A stretch of 64,000 nucleotides of DNA from Phyllobacteriaceae bacterium (GCA_024742765.1 JANSXT010000004.1:62001-126000); one strand, 5' to 3'. Positions 30,455 to 39,917 are shown, numbered from the stretch's first letter. Notes: generated by a model from the sequence alone, not told the origin. Translations and numbers: made by a program.

Positions 30455-31182
30455 AGGGGCTGCCGGTCACATGTGACGGTCTGAAATTCCGCTACGGGGC
30501 CGATGCGCCGCCGATGCGGTTCGACTGCACGTTCGCGCCCCGCACGATCACCGCCGTGATGGGGCCGAGCGGATCGGGCAAGTCGACGCTCTTGTCGCTG
30601 ATTGCCGGGTTCGAGCGCGCCGCGTCGGGCCGCATCCTGATCGGCGACGAGAACATCACCGCCCACGCGCCCGGCCAACGTCCCGTGTCCTGCGTCTTTC
30701 AGGACAACAACCTTTTCGCCCATCTCGATGTCGCAACCAATGTCGCGCTCGGCATCTCGCCCGACAGGAAGCGCAGCACCGAGGAGCGGTCGCGTGTCGC
30801 CGCCGCGCTCGAAGCGGTCAATCTCGCCGGCTATGACGCGCGCATGCCCGGCTCCATGTCCGGGGGCGAACGCCAGCGCGTCGCCATCGCCCGCGCGCTG
30901 GTGCGCGAACGCCCCGTGCTGCTGCTCGACGAGGCGTTCGGTTCGCTCGGGCCGGCCCTGCGCGACACCATGCTCGATCTGGTCGCCGATCTTCAGCGCC
31001 GGACAGCGATGACGGTCATCATGGTCAGCCACGATCCGGCGGACGCGCGGCGCATCGCGACCGATCTGGTCTTCCTCAAGGACGGCACCGTCGCGGCGCA
31101 GGGTCCGGTCGGCGAATTGCTCGACGGCCATGCAAATGCCGAGGTCAATGCCTATCTGGGATCGCAAAGGGTTCCATCTTGA
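30451..31182 (+). CDS. thiQ: Thiamine/TPP ABC transporter ATP-binding protein
   Basis: A 243-residue ABC ATPase with Walker A GPSGSGKST at 38-46, Q-loop CVFQDNN, signature MSGGERQR and Walker B VLLLDEAFG. The order thiB-P-Q and the ATGA coupling to thiP identify it as the ATPase energising thiamine import. One variation: the residue group after Walker B is GSLGPALR where many relatives have SALDPxLR; the D-loop Asp is thus Gly. Confidence 0.94.
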   Translation: MKGLPVTCDGLKFRYGADAPPMRFDCTFAPRTITAVMGPSGSGKSTLLSLIAGFERAASGRILIGDENITAHAPGQRPVSCVFQDNNLFAHLDVATNVALGISPDRKRSTEERSRVAAALEAVNLAGYDARMPGSMSGGERQRVAIARALVRERPVLLLDEAFGSLGPALRDTMLDLVADLQRRTAMTVIMVSHDPADARRIATDLVFLKDGTVAAQGPVGELLDGHANAEVNAYLGSQRVPS

Positions 31183-31314
31183 CGCTGTTTCGCCCAATTG
31201 TGCCGTCAGGGAGCCGTCGACGCGGCCTTTTTACCGGGCCTTAACCATGAAGCGGGCTGTCTGGCCCCGACCCAATTGCGGCGAGCGGGAATGCCGCGCA
31301 AGAGGCAGCGCGCA

Positions 31315-32811
31315 ATGCGTAGTGTGATGCGGAACTGGTACGGCAAGTCCGGGCGGCGGACGCGGATGGCGCTCGCCGTCGCGTCCCTGTTCGGGCTCGC
31401 CGGCTGCACATCGCTGAGCAATATGGGGCTGGACGAGGATCTGGCACCATCCGCGCGTCCGGTCATCGCCGACAATGTGCGTTCCGGACGGCTTGCGCGG
31501 ATCGGCGCGGCGCAGCATCCGCGCATCCTTGCTTCCTATGGCGGCGAATATTCAGACATGCGGCTCGAACGCATGGTCGCCGGCATTGTCGGCCGGCTGG
31601 TCACGGTCTCGGACAATCCCAGTCAGGTCTACCAGATCTCGATCCTCGATTCGCCGGTGATCAACGCCTTCGCCCTGCCAGGCGGCTATCTCTATGTCTC
31701 GCGCGGCCTGCTCGCCGTCGCCAACGATTCGGCGGAGCTTGCGGCGGTCATCGCCCATGAAATGGCCCATGTGACCGCCAATCACGGCGTGTTGCGCCAG
31801 CAGCGCGAGGCCGAAGCCGTCCTGGCGAGCCGCGTCGTCTCCGAGGTCCTGTCCGACAAGGCCGCCGGCCAGCGCGCACTGGCGCGCGGCAAGGTGGCGC
31901 TCGCCCAGTTCTCGCGCAACCAGGAACTGGAGGCAGACGGCATCGGCATCGCGGCGATGGGCGAAGCGGGCTTCGACCCCTATGCGGCGGCCGACTTCCA
32001 GACCGCGATGAGCACGTTCAATGCCTTCAACAGCGGCACGGACGCGCAGGTCAACAGCCTCGATTTCCTGTCGACCCACCCCTCGACGCCGCAGCGCGTG
32101 GCGCTTGCGCTCGGCCATGCGCGCAAATTCGGCGCACGCGGTGTCGGCGACCGCAATCAGCAGGCCTATCTGGCGGGCATTGACGGCATGTTGTTCGGCG
32201 ACAGTCCGGCCGAGGGCTATGTGCGCGGCCGCACCTACGCCCATGCGGATCTGGGCATCGCGTTCGAGTTTCCGGCGGGCTTCGACATCGAAAACCGGCC
32301 CGAGGCCGTGCTCGCCGCCCGCGCCAGCGATGGCGCCGGCATCCGCTTTGACGGCGTCGACGTGCCGCGGCGCCAGTCTCTGACGGACTATCTGGCCAGC
32401 GGCTGGGTCGAGGGTCTTGATCCGTCGACCGTGCGCGCCGTGTCGATCAACGGTCTGGACGGCGCAACGGCGCGCGCGCGCGTCGGACGATGGGATTTCG
32501 ACGTCACGGTCGTGCGCGGCGGCGGGCAAGTCTATCGCATCCTCGTTGCCGTGCCGGTTGGGTCTGGTGCGCTCGATGCGCTGGCGCAGAACAGCCGGAC
32601 GGGCTTCCGGATGCTGTCGGCCGCCGAAAAGGCCAACCTCAAACCGCTGCGCATCCGCATCGTCCGGGCCGGAAATGGCGACACGGTGGAAAGCCTGTCG
32701 CAGACCATGCTGGGCACGACCGACAAGCCGGGCTTCTTCCGCGTTCTGAACGGTCTCGAGCCAGGCGCGGCGATCGTCGCGGGCCAGTACTACAAGACCG
32801 TCACCCACTGA
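31315..32811 (+). CDS. M48-family metalloprotease, lipoprotein
   Basis: A 498-residue envelope protease. The signal has a lipobox LAGC with Cys31; zinc motif HEMAH at 148-152 with the third ligand expected in NQELEADGIG; then a central domain and a C-terminal LysM-like segment (RIRIVRAGNGDTVESLSQTM, near 448). It resembles the BepA/YfgC-LoiP type that clears misassembled outer-membrane proteins. Start uncertain: ATG 31315 with AGAGG 9 nt upstream is used, ATG 31291 is possible. A TTAACCAT octamer, the CtrA half-site, lies at 31241. Confidence 0.9.
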   Translation: MRSVMRNWYGKSGRRTRMALAVASLFGLAGCTSLSNMGLDEDLAPSARPVIADNVRSGRLARIGAAQHPRILASYGGEYSDMRLERMVAGIVGRLVTVSDNPSQVYQISILDSPVINAFALPGGYLYVSRGLLAVANDSAELAAVIAHEMAHVTANHGVLRQQREAEAVLASRVVSEVLSDKAAGQRALARGKVALAQFSRNQELEADGIGIAAMGEAGFDPYAAADFQTAMSTFNAFNSGTDAQVNSLDFLSTHPSTPQRVALALGHARKFGARGVGDRNQQAYLAGIDGMLFGDSPAEGYVRGRTYAHADLGIAFEFPAGFDIENRPEAVLAARASDGAGIRFDGVDVPRRQSLTDYLASGWVEGLDPSTVRAVSINGLDGATARARVGRWDFDVTVVRGGGQVYRILVAVPVGSGALDALAQNSRTGFRMLSAAEKANLKPLRIRIVRAGNGDTVESLSQTMLGTTDKPGFFRVLNGLEPGAAIVAGQYYKTVTH

Positions 32812-32835
32812 CCGTACTGGCTGCGGCCAGGAGCC

Positions 32836-35430
32836 TCAGCGCAGTTCCAGAAGCCGCTCCAGATACTCGCGCTCAAGCTGCGGCGACAGGGCGTTGCCGA
32901 GCCGCTCGCGGATCGCTTCGAGAATCTCGCGGGCGCGGCGCACATCGATCTCGTCGGGAATGTCGACCGACTCGCCGAAATCGGGACCGGACGAGCGCTG
33001 CGGCCGGCCGAGCGGGTCGCGGTCCTCGCCATTGCGGTTGCCGCCCGGTTCCATCGAGCCGGCCTGGCCGTTCTGCGCCTGCTGTTGCATCTGCTGCATC
33101 ATGTCGCCGGCGCCGCGGCGCAGCGCGTCGAGCGCATTGCCCTGTTCGGCCAGCGCCTGTTCGCCCTCGTTTCCGCCCAGCGCCTCGCCCGCTTCGCCCA
33201 TGGCGCGCCCGGCCTCACCGAAATCATCGCCCGGATTGATGCCCATGCCGCGCAAACCGTCCAGAAACTGGTCGAGCCGGTCCTGCAGGGCCTGCTGGCC
33301 GGGTGCCAGACCTTGTAGGCCCTGCCCCTGCTGGCCGGGTTGCCCCTGTTGGCCACCCTGTCCGTTCTGACCCATCTGGCCCTGTCCCGGCTGTTGGCCT
33401 TGCTGGCCCTCACCCGGTTGCTGCTGCTGTTGACCCATCTGGCCTTCGCCGGGCTGTTGCTGGCCCTGGCGGTTCTGGCGGAAGGTCTCGTCCATCAATT
33501 GCTGCTGTTCGCGCAATATTTCGCCAAGCTCGTTCATCTGCTGCTGCGCCTGGCTTTCGCCGTCACCCTGCTGGTTCGGGCGCGCCATCTGCAGATTGTT
33601 CATCATGTTCTCAAGCTGCCGCAGCATGTCCATCGCCTGCTCGCGGGCGCCAGACCGGGCCATTTCTTCGATCTGGTCCATCATCTCGTCGAGCGTTTGC
33701 CGGTCGAGCTCCTGGCCGTTGGCTTCGGGCATTTGCTGGGCAAGGTCAGGATCGTTCATGGCCCGTTCGGCGAATTCGCGCATGAATTCGTTCATCGCAT
33801 CGCGCAACTCGTCCATCAGCCGGGCGATTTCTTCTTCCGACGCGCCGTTTTCCAGCGCATCCTGCAACGCCTGCTGGGCCTGCCGCAGCCGGCGTTCGGC
33901 ATCGGTCAGCCCGCCATCCTCGATCTGGCGGGCCACTTCCCACAAATAGTCGACCACAGCGCGCAACTGGTCGTCATTGCGCGCATCGGCAAGCCGCGTC
34001 CGTGCCGTCGTCATGCCCAGAAAGTGCGAGGCATTGTTGATGGTTTCTTCCGGATAGAGCATCAGCACGTCGAGCAGGTCGACGATCTCGTCCTGCCGGT
34101 TGGCGTCGAGCGCCAGATTGCGGCGCTGCTCGATCAGCGCGCGCGCCAGCGCGTTGGAAAAGGGGCGGCCGGGCAGCACCAGCGTCCGCGCCGCGCTTTG
34201 GCCCGTCTGGCCAAGATCGTCCTCGGCCTGCAGCGTCAGCCGCACCCGTGCGCCGGCCCAGGGATGTTCGGTCAGATCGCGCATGGTCTGCGCGGCGCCA
34301 TCCTCGGCATTGCGGCGCGGCAGGGTGAGCGGCAACTCCGGCGCGTCATAAAGCGGCCGTGCGCCCTCGGCATCCGGGTCGGCCAGTTCGATCAGCACGC
34401 GCGCGGCGGACACGCGATAATCGTCGGTTGCCACATAGCGCAGCGTCATTGTGCCGTTGGCGGCCCGCTCGAACGGCTCTTCCGGCGCAAAACCGATCTC
34501 GGGCGCATGATCCTCGGTCATCTTGATGGACCAAGCGCCGAGCGTTTCCTCGCCGTCGGCAATCTCGAGGGCACCGTCGGCATCGACGGTCGCCGCAAAG
34601 GCGCGTGCCTCGCCCTGCGCCCCGGCTTCAGCGGCGATCGGCGCGTCGGGGCCCGGAAAACTGACGGTCTCGCCGCCCGTTCCGCCGGCGATCCGGACGG
34701 TGATCCCACTGCCTTCCGGCACCGTGAAGGCCGTTTTGTCGGCATTGAGTTCGGAGGTGAGAAAGATCGGCGCAATGCTGGTATAGGCCGGCGGTGTGAT
34801 CCACACATCGACGCGCGCCGGCACGACGATCTCGGCCGCATGGGAGCGCGCCACATCTGTCAGCCGGCCGCCATCGGGCGCAAACGAATAGGCAAACGCC
34901 GTCACGAGCAGCAGCGGAACCAGCGCCCGCAGCGCCCAGGGATCACGCGCCGGCAGGGTCGTGCGCGCACGTACAGGATCAACCCGGCCGAGACCCTTGG
35001 CAATATTGTCCTGATGCGCCTTCCACAGCGCCCGGGCGAAGGGATCGTCGTCGCGCGCCAGCCGGTCGTCCTGCGTCGTGATCGGCCGGTGCAGAAGGCG
35101 GTTTTCGCGCTCCAGCCGATGATCGACATCGCGCTCGACGGGCAGGGCAAGGTGGCGCAGCGGCCAGAGCGCGGCAATCGCGGCAACGGCGAGCAAGACA
35201 CCGGTGCCGATCCGCACGCCATCGGGCACCGCCCGGAAAAAGCCGAACCATGACAGGATCGCATAAAGGCAGACAATGATGGCGAGCGGCAGGATCAGCG
35301 GCGCCAGCCGTTCGGCGGCGATCACCGCGCGGCTGAACCAGCGGGCAAAGCCAAGCCCCGCGCCGGCATTGACGCGTGGGATGTCGCGGCTCCTGGATTC
35401 GCCGGGCGGCGCGGGCGAATGCTCGGACAT
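32836..35430 (-). CDS. TIGR02302 (DUF4175) family membrane protein with Gln/Gly-rich region
   Basis: An 864-residue alphaproteobacterial protein. Membrane helices lie near 38-60 and 63-85, a third near 170-190, then a long extracytoplasmic beta-rich part (Ig-like, 190-420), a helical part (430-610) and a low-complexity Gln/Gly/Pro/Met-rich stretch (about 625-730) made of PGEGQ/GQQGQ-like units. This matches the family described as alphaproteobacterial with low-complexity region. Role unknown; an envelope function is inferred from topology. ATG 35430 is preferred to a GTG at 35451. Convergent with the M48 gene. Confidence 0.88.
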   Translation of the reverse strand: MSEHSPAPPGESRSRDIPRVNAGAGLGFARWFSRAVIAAERLAPLILPLAIIVCLYAILSWFGFFRAVPDGVRIGTGVLLAVAAIAALWPLRHLALPVERDVDHRLERENRLLHRPITTQDDRLARDDDPFARALWKAHQDNIAKGLGRVDPVRARTTLPARDPWALRALVPLLLVTAFAYSFAPDGGRLTDVARSHAAEIVVPARVDVWITPPAYTSIAPIFLTSELNADKTAFTVPEGSGITVRIAGGTGGETVSFPGPDAPIAAEAGAQGEARAFAATVDADGALEIADGEETLGAWSIKMTEDHAPEIGFAPEEPFERAANGTMTLRYVATDDYRVSAARVLIELADPDAEGARPLYDAPELPLTLPRRNAEDGAAQTMRDLTEHPWAGARVRLTLQAEDDLGQTGQSAARTLVLPGRPFSNALARALIEQRRNLALDANRQDEIVDLLDVLMLYPEETINNASHFLGMTTARTRLADARNDDQLRAVVDYLWEVARQIEDGGLTDAERRLRQAQQALQDALENGASEEEIARLMDELRDAMNEFMREFAERAMNDPDLAQQMPEANGQELDRQTLDEMMDQIEEMARSGAREQAMDMLRQLENMMNNLQMARPNQQGDGESQAQQQMNELGEILREQQQLMDETFRQNRQGQQQPGEGQMGQQQQQPGEGQQGQQPGQGQMGQNGQGGQQGQPGQQGQGLQGLAPGQQALQDRLDQFLDGLRGMGINPGDDFGEAGRAMGEAGEALGGNEGEQALAEQGNALDALRRGAGDMMQQMQQQAQNGQAGSMEPGGNRNGEDRDPLGRPQRSSGPDFGESVDIPDEIDVRRAREILEAIRERLGNALSPQLEREYLERLLELR

Positions 35431-35544
35431 GGCGCTGTGCCCTCTTCTCACCGGCGAAAAGATAGCAGCTTATGTGGCGTTGGCGAGGCGAAAGCGGCTC
35501 ACGCTTTTGTCAGCGCACAACTGCCTGGGGGCGGATGCCGGAAG

Positions 35545-36810
35545 TCAGAGCCAATCCGGCACGCTGTCGAGGCCGATCAGATCGTCAAATGTCGGCCGCG
35601 GCCGCGCCACATGCCATTGATCGCCATGGACGATCACCTCGGGCACCAGAAGCCGCGAATTGTAGGTGCCCGACTGCACCGCGCCATAGGCGCCGGCCGA
35701 ACCGACGGCGACGAGATCGCCGGGCGCCGGGCGTGCCATGTCACGCTCATGGGCGAGATAATCGCCCGATTCGCAGACCGGGCCGACCAGATCGGCGACC
35801 ACGCGCGGCGCGTCCGGCGCCGGTTCGACCACCGGAAAGACATCGTGCCACGCATCATAGAGCGTCGGGCGGATCAGATCGTTCATCGCCGCATCGACGA
35901 CGACGAAGTTCTTGGATTCGAGCGCCTTCAGATAGATAACCGAAGTGACGAGGATACCCGCATTGCCGGCGATCAGCCGGCCCGGCTCGAAGATCGTCTT
36001 CACGCCGAGCGGGCGGACATGCTTCTTGACGATATCGGCATAGTCATCCGGCAGCGGCGGCGGATCATTGTCCATGCGATAGGGGATGCCGAGGCCGCCG
36101 CCCAGATCGACATGCTCGATCGCGTGCCCGTCGGCTCGCAACTGGCCGACCAGATCGGTCAGAAGCGCGAATGCATCGTCAAACGGCTGCAGCGCGGTGA
36201 TCTGGCTGCCGATATGCATGTCGATGCCGATGACCGAAAGGCCCGGCAGTTCGGCGGCACGCCGATAGACGTCGCGCGCCCGCGTCCATGAAATGCCGAA
36301 CTTGTCTTCCTTCTTGCCGGTCGAGATCTTGGCATGCGTCTTCGCGTCGACATCGGGGTTTATGCGCAGCGACACGGGCGCGGTTTTGCCGGCGGCGACG
36401 GCGCGCGCCGACAAAAGTTCGAGTTCTGGTTCGGACTCCACATTGAAGCAGTGAATGCCCGCCGACAGCGCGAAATCCATCTCGTCGGCGGTCTTGCCGA
36501 CGCCCGAAAACATGATCTTGTCGGGCGCAATGCCGGCGGCCAGCGCGCGGCGCAGCTCGCCCTCTGAGACCACATCGGCGCCCGAACCGAGCTTGGCCAA
36601 CGTCGCCAGCACTGCCTGGTTCGAATTGGCCTTCATCGCGTAGCAGACCAGCGCGTCAATGTCGGAAAACGCGCCGGCAAAGACCTGATAGTGCCGCGTG
36701 AGCGTCGCCGTCGAATAACAGTAGAACGGCGTGCCGACCCGCTCGGCGATCAGCGGCAGCGGCACGTCCTCGGCGTGCAGAACGCCGTCGCGATAGTCGA
36801 AATGGTTCAC
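35545..36810 (-). CDS. lysA: Diaminopimelate decarboxylase
   Basis: Last step of lysine synthesis. A 421-residue fold-type III PLP enzyme with PLP lysine Lys60 (CYAMKANSN), the glycine-rich DLGGGLGIPY segment, and CESGDYLAHERDM bearing the catalytic Cys contributed across the dimer. ATG 36810. It lies 15 bp after lptM on the same strand, the common lptM-lysA pair of proteobacteria. Confidence 0.96.
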   Translation of the reverse strand: MNHFDYRDGVLHAEDVPLPLIAERVGTPFYCYSTATLTRHYQVFAGAFSDIDALVCYAMKANSNQAVLATLAKLGSGADVVSEGELRRALAAGIAPDKIMFSGVGKTADEMDFALSAGIHCFNVESEPELELLSARAVAAGKTAPVSLRINPDVDAKTHAKISTGKKEDKFGISWTRARDVYRRAAELPGLSVIGIDMHIGSQITALQPFDDAFALLTDLVGQLRADGHAIEHVDLGGGLGIPYRMDNDPPPLPDDYADIVKKHVRPLGVKTIFEPGRLIAGNAGILVTSVIYLKALESKNFVVVDAAMNDLIRPTLYDAWHDVFPVVEPAPDAPRVVADLVGPVCESGDYLAHERDMARPAPGDLVAVGSAGAYGAVQSGTYNSRLLVPEVIVHGDQWHVARPRPTFDDLIGLDSVPDWL

Positions 36811-36825
36811 GATGCGCCGTCCACG

Positions 36826-37008
36826 CTACTGGATCAGCCCGTCGAGGATGAACGGACGATCGGCGCCTTCTGGCTGGGTCTGTTCCGGCGTGCCGTCCGG
36901 CGCGGTGCGTGCGGGCGGTGGCTCGAGCGGCCCGGCCCGTCCGCAGGCGGCGAGCGCGAGCAAGAGCGCGGCAAGGGCCGTGCGGGTCAGGACTGTGCGG
37001 GCGGTCAT
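36826..37008 (-). CDS. lptM: LPS-assembly lipoprotein LptM (YifL-like)
   Basis: A 60-residue lipoprotein with a signal and Cys22 (LAAC), followed by GRAGPLEPP, the CGxxGPLxxP signature of LptM, and a short disordered tail. LptM assists maturation of the LptD/LptE translocon in enterobacteria. Position directly upstream of lysA matches the conserved neighbourhood. Confidence 0.88.
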   Translation of the reverse strand: MTARTVLTRTALAALLLALAACGRAGPLEPPPARTAPDGTPEQTQPEGADRPFILDGLIQ

Positions 37009-37103
37009 GGCGTCGGTCTCTTTGTCAGGCGAACGGCGTCTGTGTGCGGCAAATGGCGGAGCGTTGCAAGGGGTGCGCTAACCTCCCGCTTCAGGGAAGT
37101 AGG

Positions 37104-37188
37104 GCGTCGTCATTCCGGGGCTTGACTCCGGAATCCATGGCGCAGCGCCAAATCATGGATCCCGGAATCAAGTTCCGGGATGACGACC
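37104..37188. repeat. Interspersed palindromic repeat element
   Basis: An 85-bp imperfect palindrome: the left arm begins CGTCGTCATTCCGGGGCTTG, the right arm ends TTCCGGGATGACGACC, with nested CCGGAATCCATGG / CATGGATCCCGG. The GTCAT(T/C)CCGG...GATCC unit is the familiar alphaproteobacterial intergenic palindromic repeat. It lies between argH and lptM on the same strand. Only one copy was seen in the window. Confidence 0.85.
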
Positions 37189-37196
37189 GGTTCAAC

Positions 37197-38624
37197 TCAC
37201 CCCATCTTTGCCAGCCGCTTGCGCCAATAGCGCACCTGCCGCTTGACCTCGCGCGGCGCCGTGCCGCCAAAGCTGGTCCGGCTGGCCACCGATTTTGCAA
37301 CCGACAGCACCGAAAACACATCGTCGGTGATGCCCTCATGGATCGAGCGCAGATCATCGATCGTCAGCTTTTCAAGTCCGACACCGCGCTCGGAGGCCAG
37401 CGCCACCGCCCGACCCGTCACGTGATGGGCCTCGCGGAACGGCAGGCCCAGTTCGCGCACCAGCCAGTCGGCCAGATCGGTTGCGATCGAATAGCCCGAC
37501 CCCGCCGCCTTCTTCATCGCCGCCTTGTTGACCGTCAGATCGGCCACCATGCCGGTCATGGCGGCCAGTCCCAGTTCGAGCGATCTGGCCGCATCGAACA
37601 CCTGTTCCTTGTCTTCCTGCATGTCCTTGGAATAGGCGAGGGGCAGGCCCTTCATCACCGTCGAAAGCGCAATCAGCGCGCCGTTGATCCGCCCGGTCTT
37701 GGCGCGCACCAGTTCGGCGGCATCTGGGTTTTTCTTCTGCGGCATGATCGACGAGCCCGTCGAAAACGCGTCCGACAGGGTGACGAAGCCGAATTGCGGC
37801 GTCGACCAGATGACGATTTCCTCGGCCAGCCGCGACAGGTGGGTTGCGCAGATCGAGGCCATCGACAGGAAATCGAGCGCAAAATCCCGGTCCGAGACCG
37901 TGTCGATCGAATTGCGCGTCGGTTCGCGGAAGCCGAGCGCGTCCGCCGTCATGTGCCGGTTGATCGGAAAACCGGTGCCCGCCAGCGCCGCCGCGCCGAG
38001 CGGGCATTCGTCCAGCCGTTCGATCGCATCGCGCACCCGCGACAGGTCGCGGCCGAACATTTCCGTGTAAGCCATCAGATGATGGCCGAAGGTGACCGGC
38101 TGCGCCGTTTGCAGATGCGTGAAGCCCGGCATCACCGTGCCCGCATGCTCTTCGGCCCGATCGGTGAACGTGCCGATCAGCGCCTTAAGCGCTGCTTCGG
38201 TCTTCAATAGCTCGCCCTTGACCCAAAGCCTGAAATCGAGCGCCACCTGATCGTTGCGCGAGCGCGCCGTGTGCAGACGCCCGCCCGCCGGGCCGATCAT
38301 GTCGGTCAGCCGGGCCTCGATGTTCAGGTGAATGTCCTCCAGCGCGCGCGAAAAAGTGAACGTGCCGGCCTCGATTTCCCCGCGGATCGCGGTCAAACCG
38401 TCGATGATCGCGTCACGGTCGCCACTGGAAATGATACCGGTGGCTTCCAACATGGTGGCGTGTGCGATGGACCCGTCAATGTCCTGGGTGTAGAGCGCGC
38501 GATCAAAGTCGATCGATGTGTTGATCTCTTCCATGATGGCGGCCGGGCCGGACGCGAAGCGACCGCCCCACATCAGGTTGGACGCCTCTTTGGCGTCGTT
38601 TGCAGGTTTGGATGAGCTGGACAT
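37197..38624 (-). CDS. argH: Argininosuccinate lyase
   Basis: Final step of arginine synthesis, argininosuccinate to arginine and fumarate. The 475-residue protein shows [45 protein letters not shown], and the fumarase/aspartase signature [12 protein letters not shown]. The frame is open further upstream, but the first sensible start is ATG 38624 ([20 protein letters not shown]). That start codon overlaps the tlpA start on the other strand in a CATG palindrome. Confidence 0.96.
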   Translation of the reverse strand: MSSSSKPANDAKEASNLMWGGRFASGPAAIMEEINTSIDFDRALYTQDIDGSIAHATMLEATGIISSGDRDAIIDGLTAIRGEIEAGTFTFSRALEDIHLNIEARLTDMIGPAGGRLHTARSRNDQVALDFRLWVKGELLKTEAALKALIGTFTDRAEEHAGTVMPGFTHLQTAQPVTFGHHLMAYTEMFGRDLSRVRDAIERLDECPLGAAALAGTGFPINRHMTADALGFREPTRNSIDTVSDRDFALDFLSMASICATHLSRLAEEIVIWSTPQFGFVTLSDAFSTGSSIMPQKKNPDAAELVRAKTGRINGALIALSTVMKGLPLAYSKDMQEDKEQVFDAARSLELGLAAMTGMVADLTVNKAAMKKAAGSGYSIATDLADWLVRELGLPFREAHHVTGRAVALASERGVGLEKLTIDDLRSIHEGITDDVFSVLSVAKSVASRTSFGGTAPREVKRQVRYWRKRLAKMG

Positions 38625-39324
38625 GGACAATCCGTCCCCGGACAAGAATGAAAATCGGCCGGCCCGCCGCTGGCCGCTGACGATCGGCGTCTTCGTCGCG
38701 CTGGGCCTTGTGGCGGGCGCCGCCATCGGCGCTGCGCGGATATACGGGAGCGGCGGCGCCTCTGTCCATGCCGGTCAAACGTCCGATGCGCAATGCACGG
38801 CGACGGCCACCTATCAGACCGCCATCGAGCCGCTGCTCACCGGCGACATGGCGGCCATGGCGATCCGCAATGAACCCGAAAACCTGTCGACGCTGGCCTT
38901 CAACGACGATGAAGGCACCGTGATCACGCTGGCCGACACCGGCGCACGGCTGCGCCTGATCAATCTGTGGGCGACATGGTGCGCCCCGTGCCGCGAGGAA
39001 ATGCCCTGGCTCGAAACCTTGCAGCGCGAACGCGGCGGCGACGGTTTCGAGGTGGTGGCGATCTCGGTCGACGGTGGATCGGACGACAAGCCCCGCGCCT
39101 TTCTCGACGAGATCGGCGTCGAGGGGCTCGCCTTCTATCACGACCCGACGATCGGCGTCTTCAACGCGCTCAAGCGCGACGGGCTGGCGTTCGGGCTTCC
39201 GGTCACGCTTCTCGTGGATGAGGCCGGATGCGTGATCGCCAACATGAACGGCCCCGCCCATTGGTCGAGCCCCGACGCGTTTGCGCTGATCGACGGCGCG
39301 CTGGCCGCCCGGCGCGGCAGTTGA
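38623..39324 (+). CDS. tlpA: TlpA-like membrane-anchored thiol:disulfide oxidoreductase
   Basis: A 233-residue protein with one N-terminal signal-anchor (about 17-38) and a periplasmic thioredoxin-like domain with active site WCAPC (Cys120, Cys123) and the cis-Pro loop [13 protein letters not shown] further Cys58 and CVIAN cysteine occur outside the active site, as in rhizobial TlpA, which reduces cytochrome oxidase assembly factors. ATG 38623 is divergent from argH and shares the CATG, so its promoter must lie inside the argH coding region. Confidence 0.9.
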   Translation: MDNPSPDKNENRPARRWPLTIGVFVALGLVAGAAIGAARIYGSGGASVHAGQTSDAQCTATATYQTAIEPLLTGDMAAMAIRNEPENLSTLAFNDDEGTVITLADTGARLRLINLWATWCAPCREEMPWLETLQRERGGDGFEVVAISVDGGSDDKPRAFLDEIGVEGLAFYHDPTIGVFNALKRDGLAFGLPVTLLVDEAGCVIANMNGPAHWSSPDAFALIDGALAARRGS

Positions 39325-39436
39325 ACACCAGGCTCCGCCACGCGCGACACGCGCATTTCGTTAACGCCATGACCCGGATCAAGCCTGTGGATGGCGCCAT
39401 GAATCGCTATGGTTGTATCCGGCGCGGTCGCCGACC

Positions 39437-39523
39437 CACCATATCTGGTGAGAACAAAGCGCTAACCCGTCCGTATCGGTGATTCGTCGCCGGTTCGTTC
39501 CCGCCCGGTTCCGAAAGTTAACG
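39437..39523 (+). repeat. Imperfect direct repeat, copy A (87 bp)
   Basis: It begins with the dyad CACCATATCTGGTG, continues AACAAA, AACCC, GATTCGTC, TTCGTTC, TTCCG, and ends GTTAACG. The same ordered blocks occur in copy B at 39708-39795; my hand alignment gives about 63 identical positions of 88. Confidence 0.8.
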
Positions 39524-39707
39524 AAATCGGCGCAATCCGGCGCACTTATGGTTAACGATCCGTAAATTTCATCGTTCAAATTCAATCGTTTATCGGAGAC
39601 GCCCACCATCTCCGGCAGCGCCGGCACCAAAGGTTAACGCGGCCGTGTGTGACAGCATCGTCTCGCTTTCCACCGAGTCTAGCCATGGTGGTTCGGCCCG
39701 CGCCAAT

Positions 39708-39795
39708 CACCACATATGGTGCGGAACAAAAGTACAACCCATGCGAGTCAGCGATTCGTCAGCGATTCGTTCCAGACTCGTTCCGGTTGTTAACG
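39708..39795 (+). repeat. Imperfect direct repeat, copy B (88 bp)
   Basis: It begins CACCACATATGGTG and carries the same ordered blocks as copy A, ending GTTAACG. It contains four GANTC sites within 39745-39779. Confidence 0.8.
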
Positions 39796-39917
39796 GCTGT
39801 GGACGAAAAACCGCCGCATCGGCCTGAAATGCCGCTACATGCGCTGCTTTTGCTCCCCTGCCATGGTATCGCCGCCGCGATCGCCCTATCTGCGCGGCAC
39901 ACGGACTTCGATCATTC

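Larger units (their letters stand above)
39325..39917. other. Gene-free region dense in repeated short motifs
   Basis: About 590 bp between tlpA and the helicase gene with no convincing coding frame. It holds five GTTAACG heptamers, all on the plus strand (39360, 39517, 39551, 39633, 39789), seven GANTC sites (39401, 39481, 39675, 39745, 39753, 39764, 39775), two CACCA-N4-TGGTG dyads, and an 87/88-bp imperfect direct repeat. ATGGTTAA at 39548 is TTAACCAT on the minus strand, the CtrA half-site. The part 39540-39600 is AT-rich. See findings. Confidence 0.8.

Noticed and set aside
33290-33480. Repetitive DNA that looks at first like a short tandem repeat or CRISPR-like array
   Set aside because: The repeats are imperfect codon-level repeats encoding Gln/Gly units within an open reading frame; there are no constant repeats with unique spacers.
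33340-35253. A 637-codon plus-strand frame opposite the TIGR02302 gene
   Set aside because: Shadow of a GC-rich gene; leucine-rich start is only the complement of the Gln/Gly tract.
39379-39630. 83-codon minus-strand frame in the motif-dense intergenic region
   Set aside because: Spans the repeat unit and AT-rich DNA; no ribosome site, unusual composition and no conserved look.
39325-39917. Primary chromosomal origin of replication
   Set aside because: No dnaA, hemE, gidA, parAB or repABC genes nearby and no cluster of TTATCCACA boxes; only one weak TGTGGA-type match near 39798.
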